NCBI RefSeq assembly: GCF_910594005.1
Contig: NC_057835.1
Coordinates: 47,020,001 to 47,084,000 of the forward strand
Reading direction: 5' to 3'
Length of the DNA stretch: 64,000 nucleotides
Source: Cervus elaphus
Lineage: Eukaryota > Chordata > Mammalia > Artiodactyla > Cervidae
The position numbers and the translations under genes were made by a program. Under the pieces are notes generated by a model. That model was not told where the DNA came from. It searched no databases and saw only the letters and a program-made list of their open reading frames with translations. Every line of letters begins with the position of its first letter. Positions within the stretch are counted from its first letter, which is position 1. Shown here in pieces: positions 22,965 through 32,990 of this stretch.

Positions 22965-23163
22965 GACTTCCCTCATGGTGCAGTGGTTAAGAACCTATCT
23001 TGCAATGCAGGGGATGTAGGTTTGATCCTTGGTCATGGAACTAGGATTCCACAAGTCTCAGAACAACTGAACCTGTGCACCACAACTAGAGACTCCACCC
23101 GCTTCAGTGGAAGATCCCATGAGCCACAACCAAGACCTAAACAAATAAATATTTTTTACAAAG
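22965..23163 (+). mobile_element. CHR-type artiodactyl SINE with 16-bp TSD
   Basis: The head GACTTCCCTCATGGTGCAGT, the middle CTTGCAATGCAGGGGATGTA and an A-rich tail (AAACAAATAAATATTTTTTA) are present. A perfect 16-bp TSD, AGGGATTTATTCCAGG, lies at 22949-22964 and 23164-23179 and is L1 ORF2 sequence. L1-type machinery is the likely mobiliser. Confidence 0.92.
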
Positions 23164-24436
23164 AGGGATTTATTCCAGGAATGCAAGGATGATGTAGATG
23201 TAACACCCAGAACCAATGTGATACACCACATTCAAAATAAAGGATGAAAATCGTCTGATCAGCTCAATATATGCAGAAAAAATCATTGAATAAAAATTGA
23301 CATCCAATTATGATAGAAACTTTCAACAAACTGTGTACAGGAGGAACATACTTCAACAGAATAAAGTCTATATGTGACATGCCCACAGTTAGCATCATAT
23401 CTAATTTTGAAAGCTAAGATCAGAAACAAGACAAAAATACCCACTTTCACAACTTTTATTTAACATACTACTGGAATTAAACAATTAGAGCAATTAAGCA
23501 AGATAAGGAAAATAAAAGTCATCCAAATTGGAAAAGAAGTAAAACTATCTCAATGTGCAGATGATGTAATGTTATATGTAAACACCCTAGAGACTCCACC
23601 AAAAAGCTATTAGAGCCAATGAATTCATACTAATAAATTCAGTAAAGTTGCTGAATACAAAATCAATATATAAAAATAAGTTGTATTTCTATATACTAAC
23701 AGCAAGCTATTATCAAGAGAAATTGAGAAAGCAATTGCATTTGCAATTACATCAGAAAGAATGACACCAGGGAATAAATTTACCTAAGGAAATGAAAATT
23801 TGTACACTGAAAACTATAAGAAAGCTATAAGTTATTAAAGAAAAAGGAGACACAAACAGAAAAATATTCCGTACTCATGGATTGGAGGAACTGATATTGT
23901 GAAAAAGTCTATACTATCCAAAGCAACACACAGATTCAATGCAATTCCTATGAAAATTCTAATGGCATTTTTCACAAAAATAGAACAAACAACCTTAAAA
24001 TTTATGTGAAACCACGAAAGACTTTGAGTAGCCAAAGCCATCTTGTGAAAGAACAAAGTTGGAGGCATCATACTTTCTGATTTCAAACTATATTAAATCG
24101 GTATGGCAATCAAAACAGTGTGATATTGACACAAAAGCAGGCACATAGATCAAAGGAACAGAGTCCAGAAATAAGCCTATGAACATATAGTCAGTTAATA
24201 TGTAACAAACATATATTATATAACAAACATATAAATATATAGCCAGTTAATATATAATAAAGAAAGGTAGTTTCTTCAGGAAATGGTGTCAGGAAAACTG
24301 AATAACCACACGTGAAAACACAAAATTGAACCCCTATCCTATACCACACACAAGAATCAAGTCAAAATGGTTAAAGCCTTGAACATAAGTCCTGAAACTG
24401 TAAAACTCTTAGGAGAAAACTCAAAGGATATGCTCC

Positions 24437-24757
24437 TTGATATTAGTCTTGGCAATAATTTTTTTGAGTTTGACACCAGAAGTAAAGGCAAAACAAAAAA
24501 ACAAAAGAAGTAAGTGGGAATACATCGAACTAAAAAGGTTCTGCACAGCAAAGGAAACTGTCAACAAAGAGAAAAAGCAGCCTACGAAATGGGAGGAAAT
24601 GTTTGCTAATTACATATCTGATAAGAGGTTAATATCCAAAATATACAAAGAATTCATAAAACTCAATAGTGAAAAACCAAACAATATGATTAAAAAACAG
24701 CCAGAGAAACTGAACATTTTTCCAAGGAAGATGCACAAATGGTCAATAGGTACATGA
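24437..24757 (+). pseudogene. L1 ORF2 C-terminal fragment
   Basis: A 106-codon frame contains KWEYIELKRFCTAKETVNKE and PTKWEEMFANYISDKRLISK, typical of the L1 ORF2 region upstream of the cysteine-rich end. It lies within the L1M element and is broken on both sides. Confidence 0.8.
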
Positions 24758-25127
24758 AAAGATGCTCCATATCTCTAATCATCAGGGAAATGCAAATTAA
24801 AAGCATAACGAGATATCACTCACACCTGTTAGAATGGCTATTGCTGAAATGATAAAAGATGATGAGTTAGCAATGATGTGGAGAAAAGAGAATACTTGTG
24901 CCCTGTTAGTAGTAATGTGTACGGGCTATGGAAAACAGTATGATGGTTTCTCAAAAACTTAAAAACAGTACTGTTATATGATTCAACAGTCCTGTTTCTA
25001 TGTATGTACCCAAAGGATGTAAAAGCAGGAAATTGAAGAGATAGCTGTAATCCCATGTTCATTGCAGCATTGTTTATAATAGGCAAGATATTGAAACAGT
25101 CTAAATGTCCATAGATACATGAATGGA

Positions 25128-25174
25128 GATATATAAATATATATATATAGACATAAATATATATATATACATAT

Positions 25175-25205
<31 letters not shown>
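25128..25205. repeat. (TA)n and (GA)n microsatellite
   Basis: A run of TA units with short interruptions passes into (GATA)n and then (GA)n. It replaces the short natural TATATA tract that L1 ORF2 has just before its AATGGACTACT segment, which resumes immediately after. Confidence 0.9.
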
Positions 25206-25497
25206 ATGGACTACTGTTCAGCCTTTAAAAAGAAGGAAATCCTTGCTGCTTGTGACAATTTAGATGAACCTTGAGTGTATTACGCTAAGTGAGTAAGCCA
25301 GACAGACGAGTATGGTATCATCTACACGTGGAATCTAAAAATTAACCCCCTCCCTCAAACCCCAAAACTGAAGTTAAACTCATAGTTAAAGAGAGTAGAA
25401 AACTAATTTCTAGGGACTGGGGCTGGGGAAATAGTGCGAGGTTGTTGAAACTGTACAAACTTTCAGCTGTAAGACGAATAAGGTCTGAGGATCTAAT

Positions 25498-25719
25498 CAA
25501 AGTGGAAGTGAAAGTGTTCGTCCACTCAGTTGTGTCCGATTCTTTGCAATCCCATGGACAGTAGCCTGCCAGGCTCCTCTGTCCATGGAATTTTCCAGGC
25601 AAGAATACTGGGATGGGTTGTCATTCCCTTCTTCAGGGGATTTTCCCGACTCAGGGATCGAACCCAGGTCTCCCGCACTGTGGGCAGATTCTTTCCCATC
25701 TGAGCCACCAAGAAAGTGG
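25498..25719 (-). mobile_element. Bov-tA SINE with 12-bp TSD
   Basis: A full-length reverse-complement copy. A perfect 12-bp TSD, TGAGGATCTAAT, lies at 25486-25497 and 25720-25731, both L1M 3' UTR sequence. Confidence 0.94.
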
Positions 25720-25989
25720 TGAGGATCTAATATTTAATGTTAAACACTGTGACAATCATTAATAGCACTGTATTGTGTAACTTAAATTTGTTAAGAGAGT
25801 AGAACTCAAATGGTTCCACCAAAAAACAGAAAATATAAAATGTTCGGGGATGAGTGTGCCAAATCTTAATTGTTAGAATCTTCACAATGCATATGAATAT
25901 CAAATCACCACACTGTACACTTTAAATATCTTACAATTTTTTTATGTCAGTTATCCCTCAATAGAGGTGAAATTTTTAAAAATTATTGA

Positions 25990-27268
25990 GCTTATGAGAG
26001 AAATTTTAATATTTATATATTTACTATTTTGGCTTCTAAGTGGCCTCTTAATTTAGTTGTTTACCAGCTATGTCAAATTCTGGTGGCCTTTCATAAAAAA
26101 ATATTTCTTGGTAGAGTCAGTATGTCTGGATCAATTACACCTCCTCATGCTTCCTTTAGGTTAGTCTCTTTTCCTCAGAAGTCTTTATTGAAAGTGATTT
26201 TCTTAAGCTGCTTGAACATTTTACCATCATGAAAATGTTAACCTAGAATGTATCATCTGGACTATGAACCAGGAAGAAATCCAGGCTGTATGTTCTGTTG
26301 TTGCTAGTATGGCTGTCCTGTTAATCCTTTATGTAAGAGGAGTAGTGAGACTATTGCTCCGAAACGTCAGGAATTTATGGTTCAATGAAAGGAAGATATA
26401 ATTATGAAACTTAAGTATCTACATTCTTCATATAAGTGAAAATGACTGGAATAAAAAGGCATGAATATTTCAGCTACTGTTTCTTCAAATACATACCTTT
26501 TCCTGAAGAGAAGGGTCTCTGTAGTCTCACTGCTCAACTGCAAGCAACTCACATAGGGCCATCTTTTATTGGGGAAACTCAAGCAATTCTCTGGCATGAG
26601 GAAACTATTCCCACAACTCTGTCAGGATGCTACTTCATGGCTGTCTTTTCCACAGTAACTTTTCCTAGGAAATTATAACTTTATGGTTAAATGAAGGCAA
26701 AAATTTCTCTACAGAAAATCCTGAAGATCTTGAGAAAACTTATGTAGTCAATTTGTTCTGAAATGTAGTTACACTCAGGCTTGGTGCTTTCCTTGACTAC
26801 TGTTACCGACAATAGTTTCTACTGAGTCTAATTTTTAAGCCATGCAAATTACAGAAGTCTTCAGATTGCCAATAATAGCATGCTGGGGTAAATTATTGAC
26901 TCAGAAGGGAGAATGTCAACTACTGAATCATCAACATATCTCCTGCCACACCTGGGTTGTTCTCTGGATGACTTCCATCTAAGTGTTGACAAAACTTGAC
27001 CTTGGATAGTTGCTAAGATTTGATGGGACTAGAGCCAGAGAGGCATATATGCCAGCAGAACAGGCTCCATGTTCATTAAGTAGGTTATCCCGCTCTGTAT
27101 ATGGCAAGAAGTGTGCTTTTTGAGTTTTCAACAGTAAGGCTGATTGAAAGCTTCTGATCAAAAGGTTTTTGTTATTGCAATTTCAAGCAGTGCCCAGGAT
27201 TCAATCCTGATGTAAACCTTAGTAGTTAAGTTGAAAGATCAAGGCCCAGTGATTGGTCACCTAAAAGG
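25990..27268. other. Unique DNA, no gene
   Basis: No repeat family was matched. Frames at 26382 (minus), 26436 and 26979 (minus) are 60-80 codons without domains. Confidence 0.45.
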
Positions 27269-27270
27269 TG

Positions 27271-27404
27271 ATGGGATTCTCCAGGCAAGAATACTGGAGT
27301 GAGTTGCGATTTCCTTCTCCAGGAGATCTTCCCAACCCAGGGATCAAACCCGGGTCTCCCGCATTGCGGGCAGACACTTTACCATCTGAGCCACCAGGGA
27401 AGCT
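27271..27404 (-). mobile_element. Bov-tA SINE, 3' part missing
   Basis: The tRNA-side half is present (GGGATTCTCCAGGCAAGAAT to GAGCCACCAGGGAAGCTC). The distal part with the CAGTCGTGTCCGACTC box is absent, the opposite of normal 5' truncation. A later deletion is likely. Confidence 0.85.
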
Positions 27405-27409
27405 CATTC

Positions 27410-27725
27410 GATAGGGATAGAGTAGGATAATTAAATAGTTTAGAAATCCCAATAGGGAATTAAAGATGGAAAGGGAATTTTAAGGGAGTTTGGGAGACTG
27501 TTGTAGGCTAATGACCACTCAAGAAAAGAATCCAATAACCTTGCAACAATCTACTCTACCTTGAAGAAAGACCAGGAACATTCAAGCACCACATTCAAGC
27601 AAAAAACCCTGATAGTTAATATACAAGACACTAGCTATAGAGTCTGAATCTTATTCCACAAAGCCAGGGAATTTATGGTCTTTGAAGAGGAGCATTTCCG
27701 GATGTAGCCAAGTCAGGAATATAGG
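27410..27725. other. Unassigned DNA
   Basis: Nothing recognised; it could be degenerate ERV internal sequence next to the LTR-like segment. Confidence 0.35.
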
Positions 27726-28128
27726 TGAAAGGGGAAAGAAACTAGGTAAAAGGGGACACTATACTGAAACCTGAGATGAATTACCATATTTTAGTATATG
27801 TTACCACACTCCTGCTAATATACATGTGATTTAAATAGTACCACTGCAGTCCCGGTTAGACCACATAGGGCCAAAGGAGGAACTAATGATGTTAGCATTG
27901 ACGTATAACCAAGAATGAGGAAGGAGTGGTCTTCTCCCCTTCCTTCTTTTTCTTTGATTATAAAAATGTAGCCCTCTTTGTTCTCAGGTCTATGCTCCCT
28001 TACTGGCTTGCTTAAATCTCTCATAAGCATTCAATGCTAGTAAATTTGCTCTTCACCTGCCACTTTGGCTCATGCTGAATTCTTCCTGTGATGAGACAAA
28101 AGAACCTGGGCTTCAGTAAATCCTGACA
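27726..28128 (+). mobile_element. Probable class I ERV LTR
   Basis: The segment starts TGAAAGGGGAAAG and ends TCCTGACA. Inside, a TATA-like GATTATAAAAATG at about 27957 is followed by CTCATAAGCATTCAATGCTA, an AGTAAA-type signal, and TGGCTCATGCTGAATTCTTC plus GATGAGACAAAAGAACCTGG, an arrangement common at ERV1 LTR 3' ends. No TSD, primer-binding site or retroviral gene could be shown, and the left boundary is a guess. Confidence 0.5.
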
Positions 28129-28449
28129 CCCGGTGAGCAGTTTCAATTAAAAGACAGTGGGATTGAGTCCTCTCCGAAGTCAGAGATCATGAGTTCAAGT
28201 CCCAGTCTGAGGTGCATCTGGGTTTCGGTCCCACCTGGGAAGGAGTGTGGGTTCACATTTTTTATAGTTAAAATACAGGCCCACAATTGGAACACTATAT
28301 TACACCTTTTGAGTGGTCCTGGTAGCAGTCCCAGCAAGGGTGTGGCAGGGGAATGCACTGTTTTTCTAGCTGATTTAACCGGAGCCAGAGGGCAAGAGTT
28401 TTGACCACAGTGGTGCTCCTGATTAGTCTGGGAAGGGCATTTAACCTAG
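28129..28449. other. Unassigned DNA after the LTR-like segment
   Basis: This may be degraded proviral leader, but no primer-binding site or gag frame is visible. Confidence 0.35.
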
Positions 28450-28667
28450 GTAAAGGTAAAGGTAAAGTCACTCAGTCGTGTCCGACTCTTTGCGACCCCA
28501 TGGACTGTAGCCTACCAGGCTCCTCTGTCCATGGGATTTTCCAGGCACGAGTACTGAAGTGGGTTGCCATTCCCTTCTCCAGGGGATCTTCCCGACCCAG
28601 GGGTCGAACCTGGGTCTTCAGCATTGCAGACAGACGCTTCACCGCCTGAGCCACCAGGAAGCCCCTG
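28450..28667 (-). mobile_element. Bov-tA SINE with GGTAAA tail and TSD
   Basis: The tail read in reverse is a (GGTAAA)3 hexamer run at 28449-28466. A perfect 10-bp TSD, TTTAACCTAG, lies at 28440-28449 and 28668-28677. It is full length. Confidence 0.94.
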
Positions 28668-28679
28668 TTTAACCTAGAG

Positions 28680-30362
28680 TCTCCTATTTCTCTTCACAAC
28701 ATTAAATTAGTAAGGAACTGACCTTGAAGTTTGTTGTTAAGACTGATGATATCTTAAGAAGGCTAGTCTGAGGAAAAGGGTGCTTCACAGTAGGCTCTTA
28801 GGCCTCACTGCTTCAACAAGGGGAGGTAAATAGAAAAAAGAGAGTGAAATAACAGTAATAAAAAGGGCATGTGGAAAAAGACTAAATAATACTGTCTAAG
28901 CTGTTAAAACCTTTTCTTGCTTCTATTATCTATAATTTCTAGGTCAATTATGCTAATGTCAGCACAGGACCCAACTGAGTTAAAGAAAGCATACAGGAAG
29001 ATTTGTATTGACATAATGTCAAGAGAAGAGTGGTATGTGGTATGGAAATGCCAAATCAGGCCTCCATTTGGATATAATAGACTAATTTGGTACAAGCTCC
29101 TAATAGAACTTGATGGTTAATCATATCCCTGTGGAGCAAAACTTAGGTCTGGCAGATCACAAATTCCAGAGATAACAGTTTCACATGTAAGGTTGACATC
29201 AAATTTTTAACAATTAATTCTTAAAAGGTAGCCTTTGAGAAAGTCTGGAAAATCAGTCAATGATATTTATTGAGGTCTTTGTGTATGCTAGGTCTGGGTT
29301 AGGCTCCTTAGACTTAATCATAGCTTATTGTCAGATCATCATAAAGCAAATTCAATATGAGAAACAGAAAATTTCTCATATAAAAAGTAAAGTGTATTAA
29401 TTTAAAGATTAATATGTGAACAAGTTATCTTGTCCTATTTTCCCCCTAAGAAGTCTTCACAAACTGGGAAAGAAAATTTTCTCCCAAATTTCCTCCATGA
29501 GCCATGATGGCATATAGTCTTAAGCTTAGCCATCGTGGGTCTCTGTCTTGAGGCAGGCTCCCCAACACAAGGTAAGTCTCCCTCCATATAGGAAACTATC
29601 TGGATAGAGCAAAGAATCTTTCCCCAAGAACTGGAAGCATCAGCCTGGGAACAGGATGGTTTGGTTATTCCTTTTGGAATAGCTCCATCTTCCTCTCTAT
29701 GCGGCTGAGCCTTGACAGAGCTTTATCTGAGAAAGGAGACGTTTTTGTTGAATCTTGGAAAACAGTGAGGGGTGAGCAGCTTACCTTGAAATATCAGCAG
29801 CATTTGGATTGAGTTTCAGCATGTAATGTATTAATAATATGCATTCCTAACTGCAATTTCTAAGTGTGGCGTCTGTGTTCAGAGTAAATATTGGCTGATA
29901 AGTCTCCACGTGTTGTGGTTGGGGAGACAGCCCTTTGCTGCTACTTCACTTTAAGAGGTAAAGCCAAGTGCCATTTGAGTGGTCAATCCCTACACTGCGC
30001 GCCCTCTACCCCACGCCACCCCCGCCCCCAGCCACAACTACTGAGGAGTTCCAGCTTTTTCCTCATCTCAATCCTTAGTGCTAACAGTCTGGCAACTGAG
30101 GAGAGGTGTTTCAACCAAGTCTAAGCTCCAATCTCTGATTCTCTTTCTGGATTCCCCAGACTATCACAAGTGTGATTTAGCTTCTTTATTATTGGCTGTA
30201 GATTTTCTTCCTGGGAGCAATTTACAAAATGTTCATTTTTCATTCAAGCAAGCAAAAAGATATGCACAAGTACAAAATAGTAAAAATCATTAAAGTAGAC
30301 GATGAATCATATAGAACAATTTATTGAAAAAAATTGGTCTAGAATCACATATTTCACTTATT
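28680..30362. other. Mostly unique AT-rich DNA with an L2 scrap
   Basis: AATGATATTTATTGAGGTCT at about 29260 resembles the reverse complement of an L2 3' end. No exon is supported. A pyrimidine- and C-rich patch lies at 30000-30050. Confidence 0.45.
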
Positions 30363-30377
30363 AAAACTACAAATATA

Positions 30378-31114
30378 CTGTATTGGTCTTTATCTTTCTG
30401 GCTTACTTCACTCTGTATAATGGGCTGCAGTTTCATCCATCTCATTAGAACTGATTCAAATGTATTCTTTTTAATGGCTGAGTAATATTCCGTGGTGTAT
30501 ATGTACCACAGCTTCCTTATCCATTCATCTGCTGATGGGCATCTAGGTTGCTTCCATGTCCTGGCTATTATAAACAGTGCTGTGATGAACATTGGGGTGC
30601 ACGTGTCTCTTTCAGATCTGGTTTCCTCGGTGTGTATGCTCAGAAGTGGGATTGCTGGGTCATATGGATGAAACTGGAGCCCATTATGCAGAGTGAAGTA
30701 AGCCAGAAAGATAAAGACCAATACAGTATACTAACGCATATATATGGAATTTAGAAAGATGGTAACGATAACCCTATATGCAAAACAGAAAAAGAGACAC
30801 AGATGTACAGAACAGGCTTTTGGACTCTGTGGGAGAAGGCGAGGGTGGGATGTTTCAAGAGAACAGCATTGAAACATGTATATTATCTATGGTGAAACAG
30901 ATCACCAGCCCAGGCTGGAGGTATGAGACAAGTGCTCGGGCCTGGTGCACTGGGAAGACCCAGAGGAATCGGGTGGAGAGGGAGGTGGGAGGGGGGATCA
31001 GGATGGGGAACACATGTAAATCCATGGCTGATTCATGTCAATGTATGGCAAAAACCACTACAATATTGTAAAGTAATTAGCCTCCAACTAATAAAAATAA
31101 ATGAAAAAAAAAAA
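30378..31114 (+). mobile_element. L1-BT insertion with 5' inversion (twin priming)
   Basis: Bases 30378-30667 are L1 ORF2 C-terminus on the minus strand (readable as PSADEWIRKLWYIYTTEYYS). From about 30664 the sequence switches to the plus strand (ATGAAACTGGAGCCCATTAT) and runs through the 3' UTR to a poly-A at about 31104-31118. A perfect 15-bp TSD, AAAACTACAAATATA, lies at 30363-30377 and 31115-31129. The switch point has 4-bp microhomology (ATGG), and about 60 bp of L1 is present in both orientations. Confidence 0.93.
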
Positions 31115-31129
31115 AAAACTACAAATATA

Positions 31130-31347
31130 GGGAGGTAGGAGTGGAATGGGGGAAATTTTATTCTTAGATTTGATAATGTGAAGAATTTGGTTAAGTATGT
31201 TCTTAAAAGCTTTAAAGTAGCCAATGGCACAGAATTAGACTAAAAGAGTAGTATGAAAGCTATTAGTTGTAATAATCAACTCAAAATTAAATGCCCTTAT
31301 TAAAAGACCTAAGGCTAGAATTTCCCAAACTGGTGTCCTGAACATTA
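31130..31347. other. Short unique stretch
   Basis: Nothing recognised. Confidence 0.4.
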
Positions 31348-31397
31348 TCATGTCACAAAATGTTAGAGTTGGACATGACTTAGCGATTAAACAACAA
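31348..31397 (+). mobile_element. Minimal BovB/Bov-tA 3' end
   Basis: AGAGTTGGACATGACTTAGC followed by GATTAAACAACAACAA is the last approximately 50 bp of BovB or Bov-tA. It could be an extreme 5' truncation or a remnant of a larger copy. The region is too short to separate the two families. Confidence 0.7.
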
Positions 31398-31399
31398 CA

Positions 31400-31518
31400 A
31401 ATAGGAAGTATACTGTACTACAGAAACTATACTAAACTAGGGAAAGTATATACATACTACCCTATACTGTACTATTCTATTCTTCACTATGCTACAGTAC
31501 ACTATACTATAGAAAGTG
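31400..31518. repeat. Degenerate (CTATA)n-type repeat
   Basis: Units like CTATA, CTGTA and CTACA recur for about 115 bp (ACCCTATACTGTACTATTCT and similar). The array directly follows the BovB-type 3' end and probably grew from its tail. Confidence 0.7.
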
Positions 31519-31571
31519 TTTCTGTGGTCAAAGTTATTTGGAAAAGGCTGTGTTAAAAACTATATATTTTC

Positions 31572-31882
31572 TTTTTTAACTTTTATTTATTTTTTTTTGT
31601 TCTGGGTCTTTGTTGCTGCACGCAGGCACTCTTCAGTTGCAGCAAGAGGGGGCTACTCTTGGTTGGGTGCACGGGCCTCTCATTGCAGCGGCTTCTCTTG
31701 CTGGGGAGCGCAGGCTCTAGGCCCATGGCCTTCAGCAGCTGCAGCACACAGGCTCGGCAGTCATAGCTTGCGGGCTCAGCTGCTTCACGGCATGTGAAAT
31801 CTACACAGACCAGGGGTTGAACTACACTGGATCTCCTACATTGGGAGGCAGTTCCCATCTACTGTTACCACTGGGGAAGTCC
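31572..31882 (-). mobile_element. CHR-type SINE, long form
   Basis: Poly-T at the left end is followed by the reverse complement of the artiodactyl CHR/SINE2 body (GGCTACTCTTGGTTGGGTGC ... GCGGGCTCAGCTGCTTCACG ... CCACTGGGGAAGTCC). An imperfect TSD, ACTATATATTTTCTT at 31559 and ACTATACATTTCTT at 31883, supports an old single insertion. Confidence 0.9.
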
Positions 31883-32120
31883 ACTATACATTTCTTAGCT
31901 TGAGAATTCCTCAGTGTCTTTAACATGATAATGAGCACTGTAAAACTCTTAAGAGGAGATACAGTGTTCATTGTTTCCCTACTATTTGATCACAGAAAAC
32001 TGTTTTTGTATTATACTTAACATCTCAGAGTAATGCACTTCTGAGTGGTTTAGGAAACACTCAATTTAGCTTTCAACTCAGTTTAAGAATTTAAACTCAA
32101 CATCACTCATTATTAGAGAA

Positions 32121-32633
32121 ATGCAAATCAAAACCACAATGAGGTACCATTACACGCCAGTCAGGATGGCTGCTATCCAAAAGTCTACAAGCAATAAATG
32201 CTGGAGAGGGTGTGGAGAAAAGGGAACCCTCTTACACTGTTGGTGGGAATGCAAACTAGTACAGCCGCTATGGAAAACAGTGTGGAGATTTCTTAAAAAA
32301 CTGGAAATAGAACTGCCATATGACCCAGCAATCCCACTTCTGGGCATACACACTGAGGAAACCAGATCTGAAAGAGACACATGCACCCCAATGTTCATCG
32401 CAGCACTGTTTATAATAGCCAGGACATGGAAGCAACCTAGATGCCCATCAGCAGATGAATGGATAAGGAAGCTGTGGTACATATACACCATGGAATATTA
32501 CTCAGCCATTAAAAAGAATTCATTTGAACCAGTTCTAATGAGATGGATGAAGCTGGAGCCCATTATACAGAGTGAAGTAAGCCAGAAAGATAAAGAACAT
32601 TACAGCATACTAACACATATATATGGAATTTAG
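32121..32633 (+). pseudogene. L1 ORF2 C-terminal domain, open but truncated
   Basis: 170 codons are intact to the natural stop. The segment has the cysteine-rich motif (CWRGCGEKGTLLHCWWEC at about residues 28-45), then LPYDPAIPLLGIHTEE and PSADEWIRKLWYIYTMEYYS, and ends ILTHIYGI. This is the nucleic-acid-binding tail of ORF2. The endonuclease and reverse transcriptase domains are missing, so it is not functional. The frame also opens in the reverse direction (32150-32491), which is a shadow. Confidence 0.92.
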
Positions 32634-32937
32634 AAAGGTGATAACGATAACCCTATATGCAAAACAGAAAAAGAGACACAGAAATATAGAACAGACTTTT
32701 GAACTCTGTGGGAGAATGTGAGGGTGGGATATTTCAAAAGAACAGCATGTATACTATCTATGGTGAAACAGATCACCAGCCCAGGTGGGATGCATGAGAC
32801 AAGTGCTCCGGCCTGGTGCACTGGGAAGAGCCAGAGGAATCAGGTGGAGAGGGAGGTGGGAGGGGGGATCGGGATTGGGAATACATGTAAATTCATGGCT
32901 GATTCATATCAATGTATAACAAAACCCACTGGAAAAA

Positions 32938-32990
32938 AAATAATAATAATAAAAAAATAAAATAAAATAAAATAAAATAAAAATAGTGAA
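32938..32990. repeat. (ATA)n and (AAAAT)n tail microsatellite
   Basis: ATAATAATAATAAAAAAAT is followed by five AAAAT units. This is an expanded L1 poly-A tail. Confidence 0.85.

Larger units (their letters stand above)
22535..25985 (+). mobile_element. L1M (L1MA-like) LINE, internally deleted
   Basis: The element starts with the L1 5' UTR (GTTCAAGATGGTGATGTAGG) and jumps at about 22800 directly into the reverse transcriptase part of ORF2, losing ORF1 and the endonuclease. It then runs through ORF2 (GCAGATGATGTAATGTTATA encodes the decayed F/YADD box near 23560) to the 3' UTR (AATGCATATGAATATCAAAT) at about 25985. The reading frame has many stops. It is interrupted by a CHR SINE, an AT/GA microsatellite and a Bov-tA. 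Confidence 0.85.

Noticed and set aside
32121..32633. Intact 170-codon frame as a small gene
   Set aside because: It is the L1 ORF2 C-terminal end in a 5'-truncated L1 with TSD and poly-A; there is no promoter.
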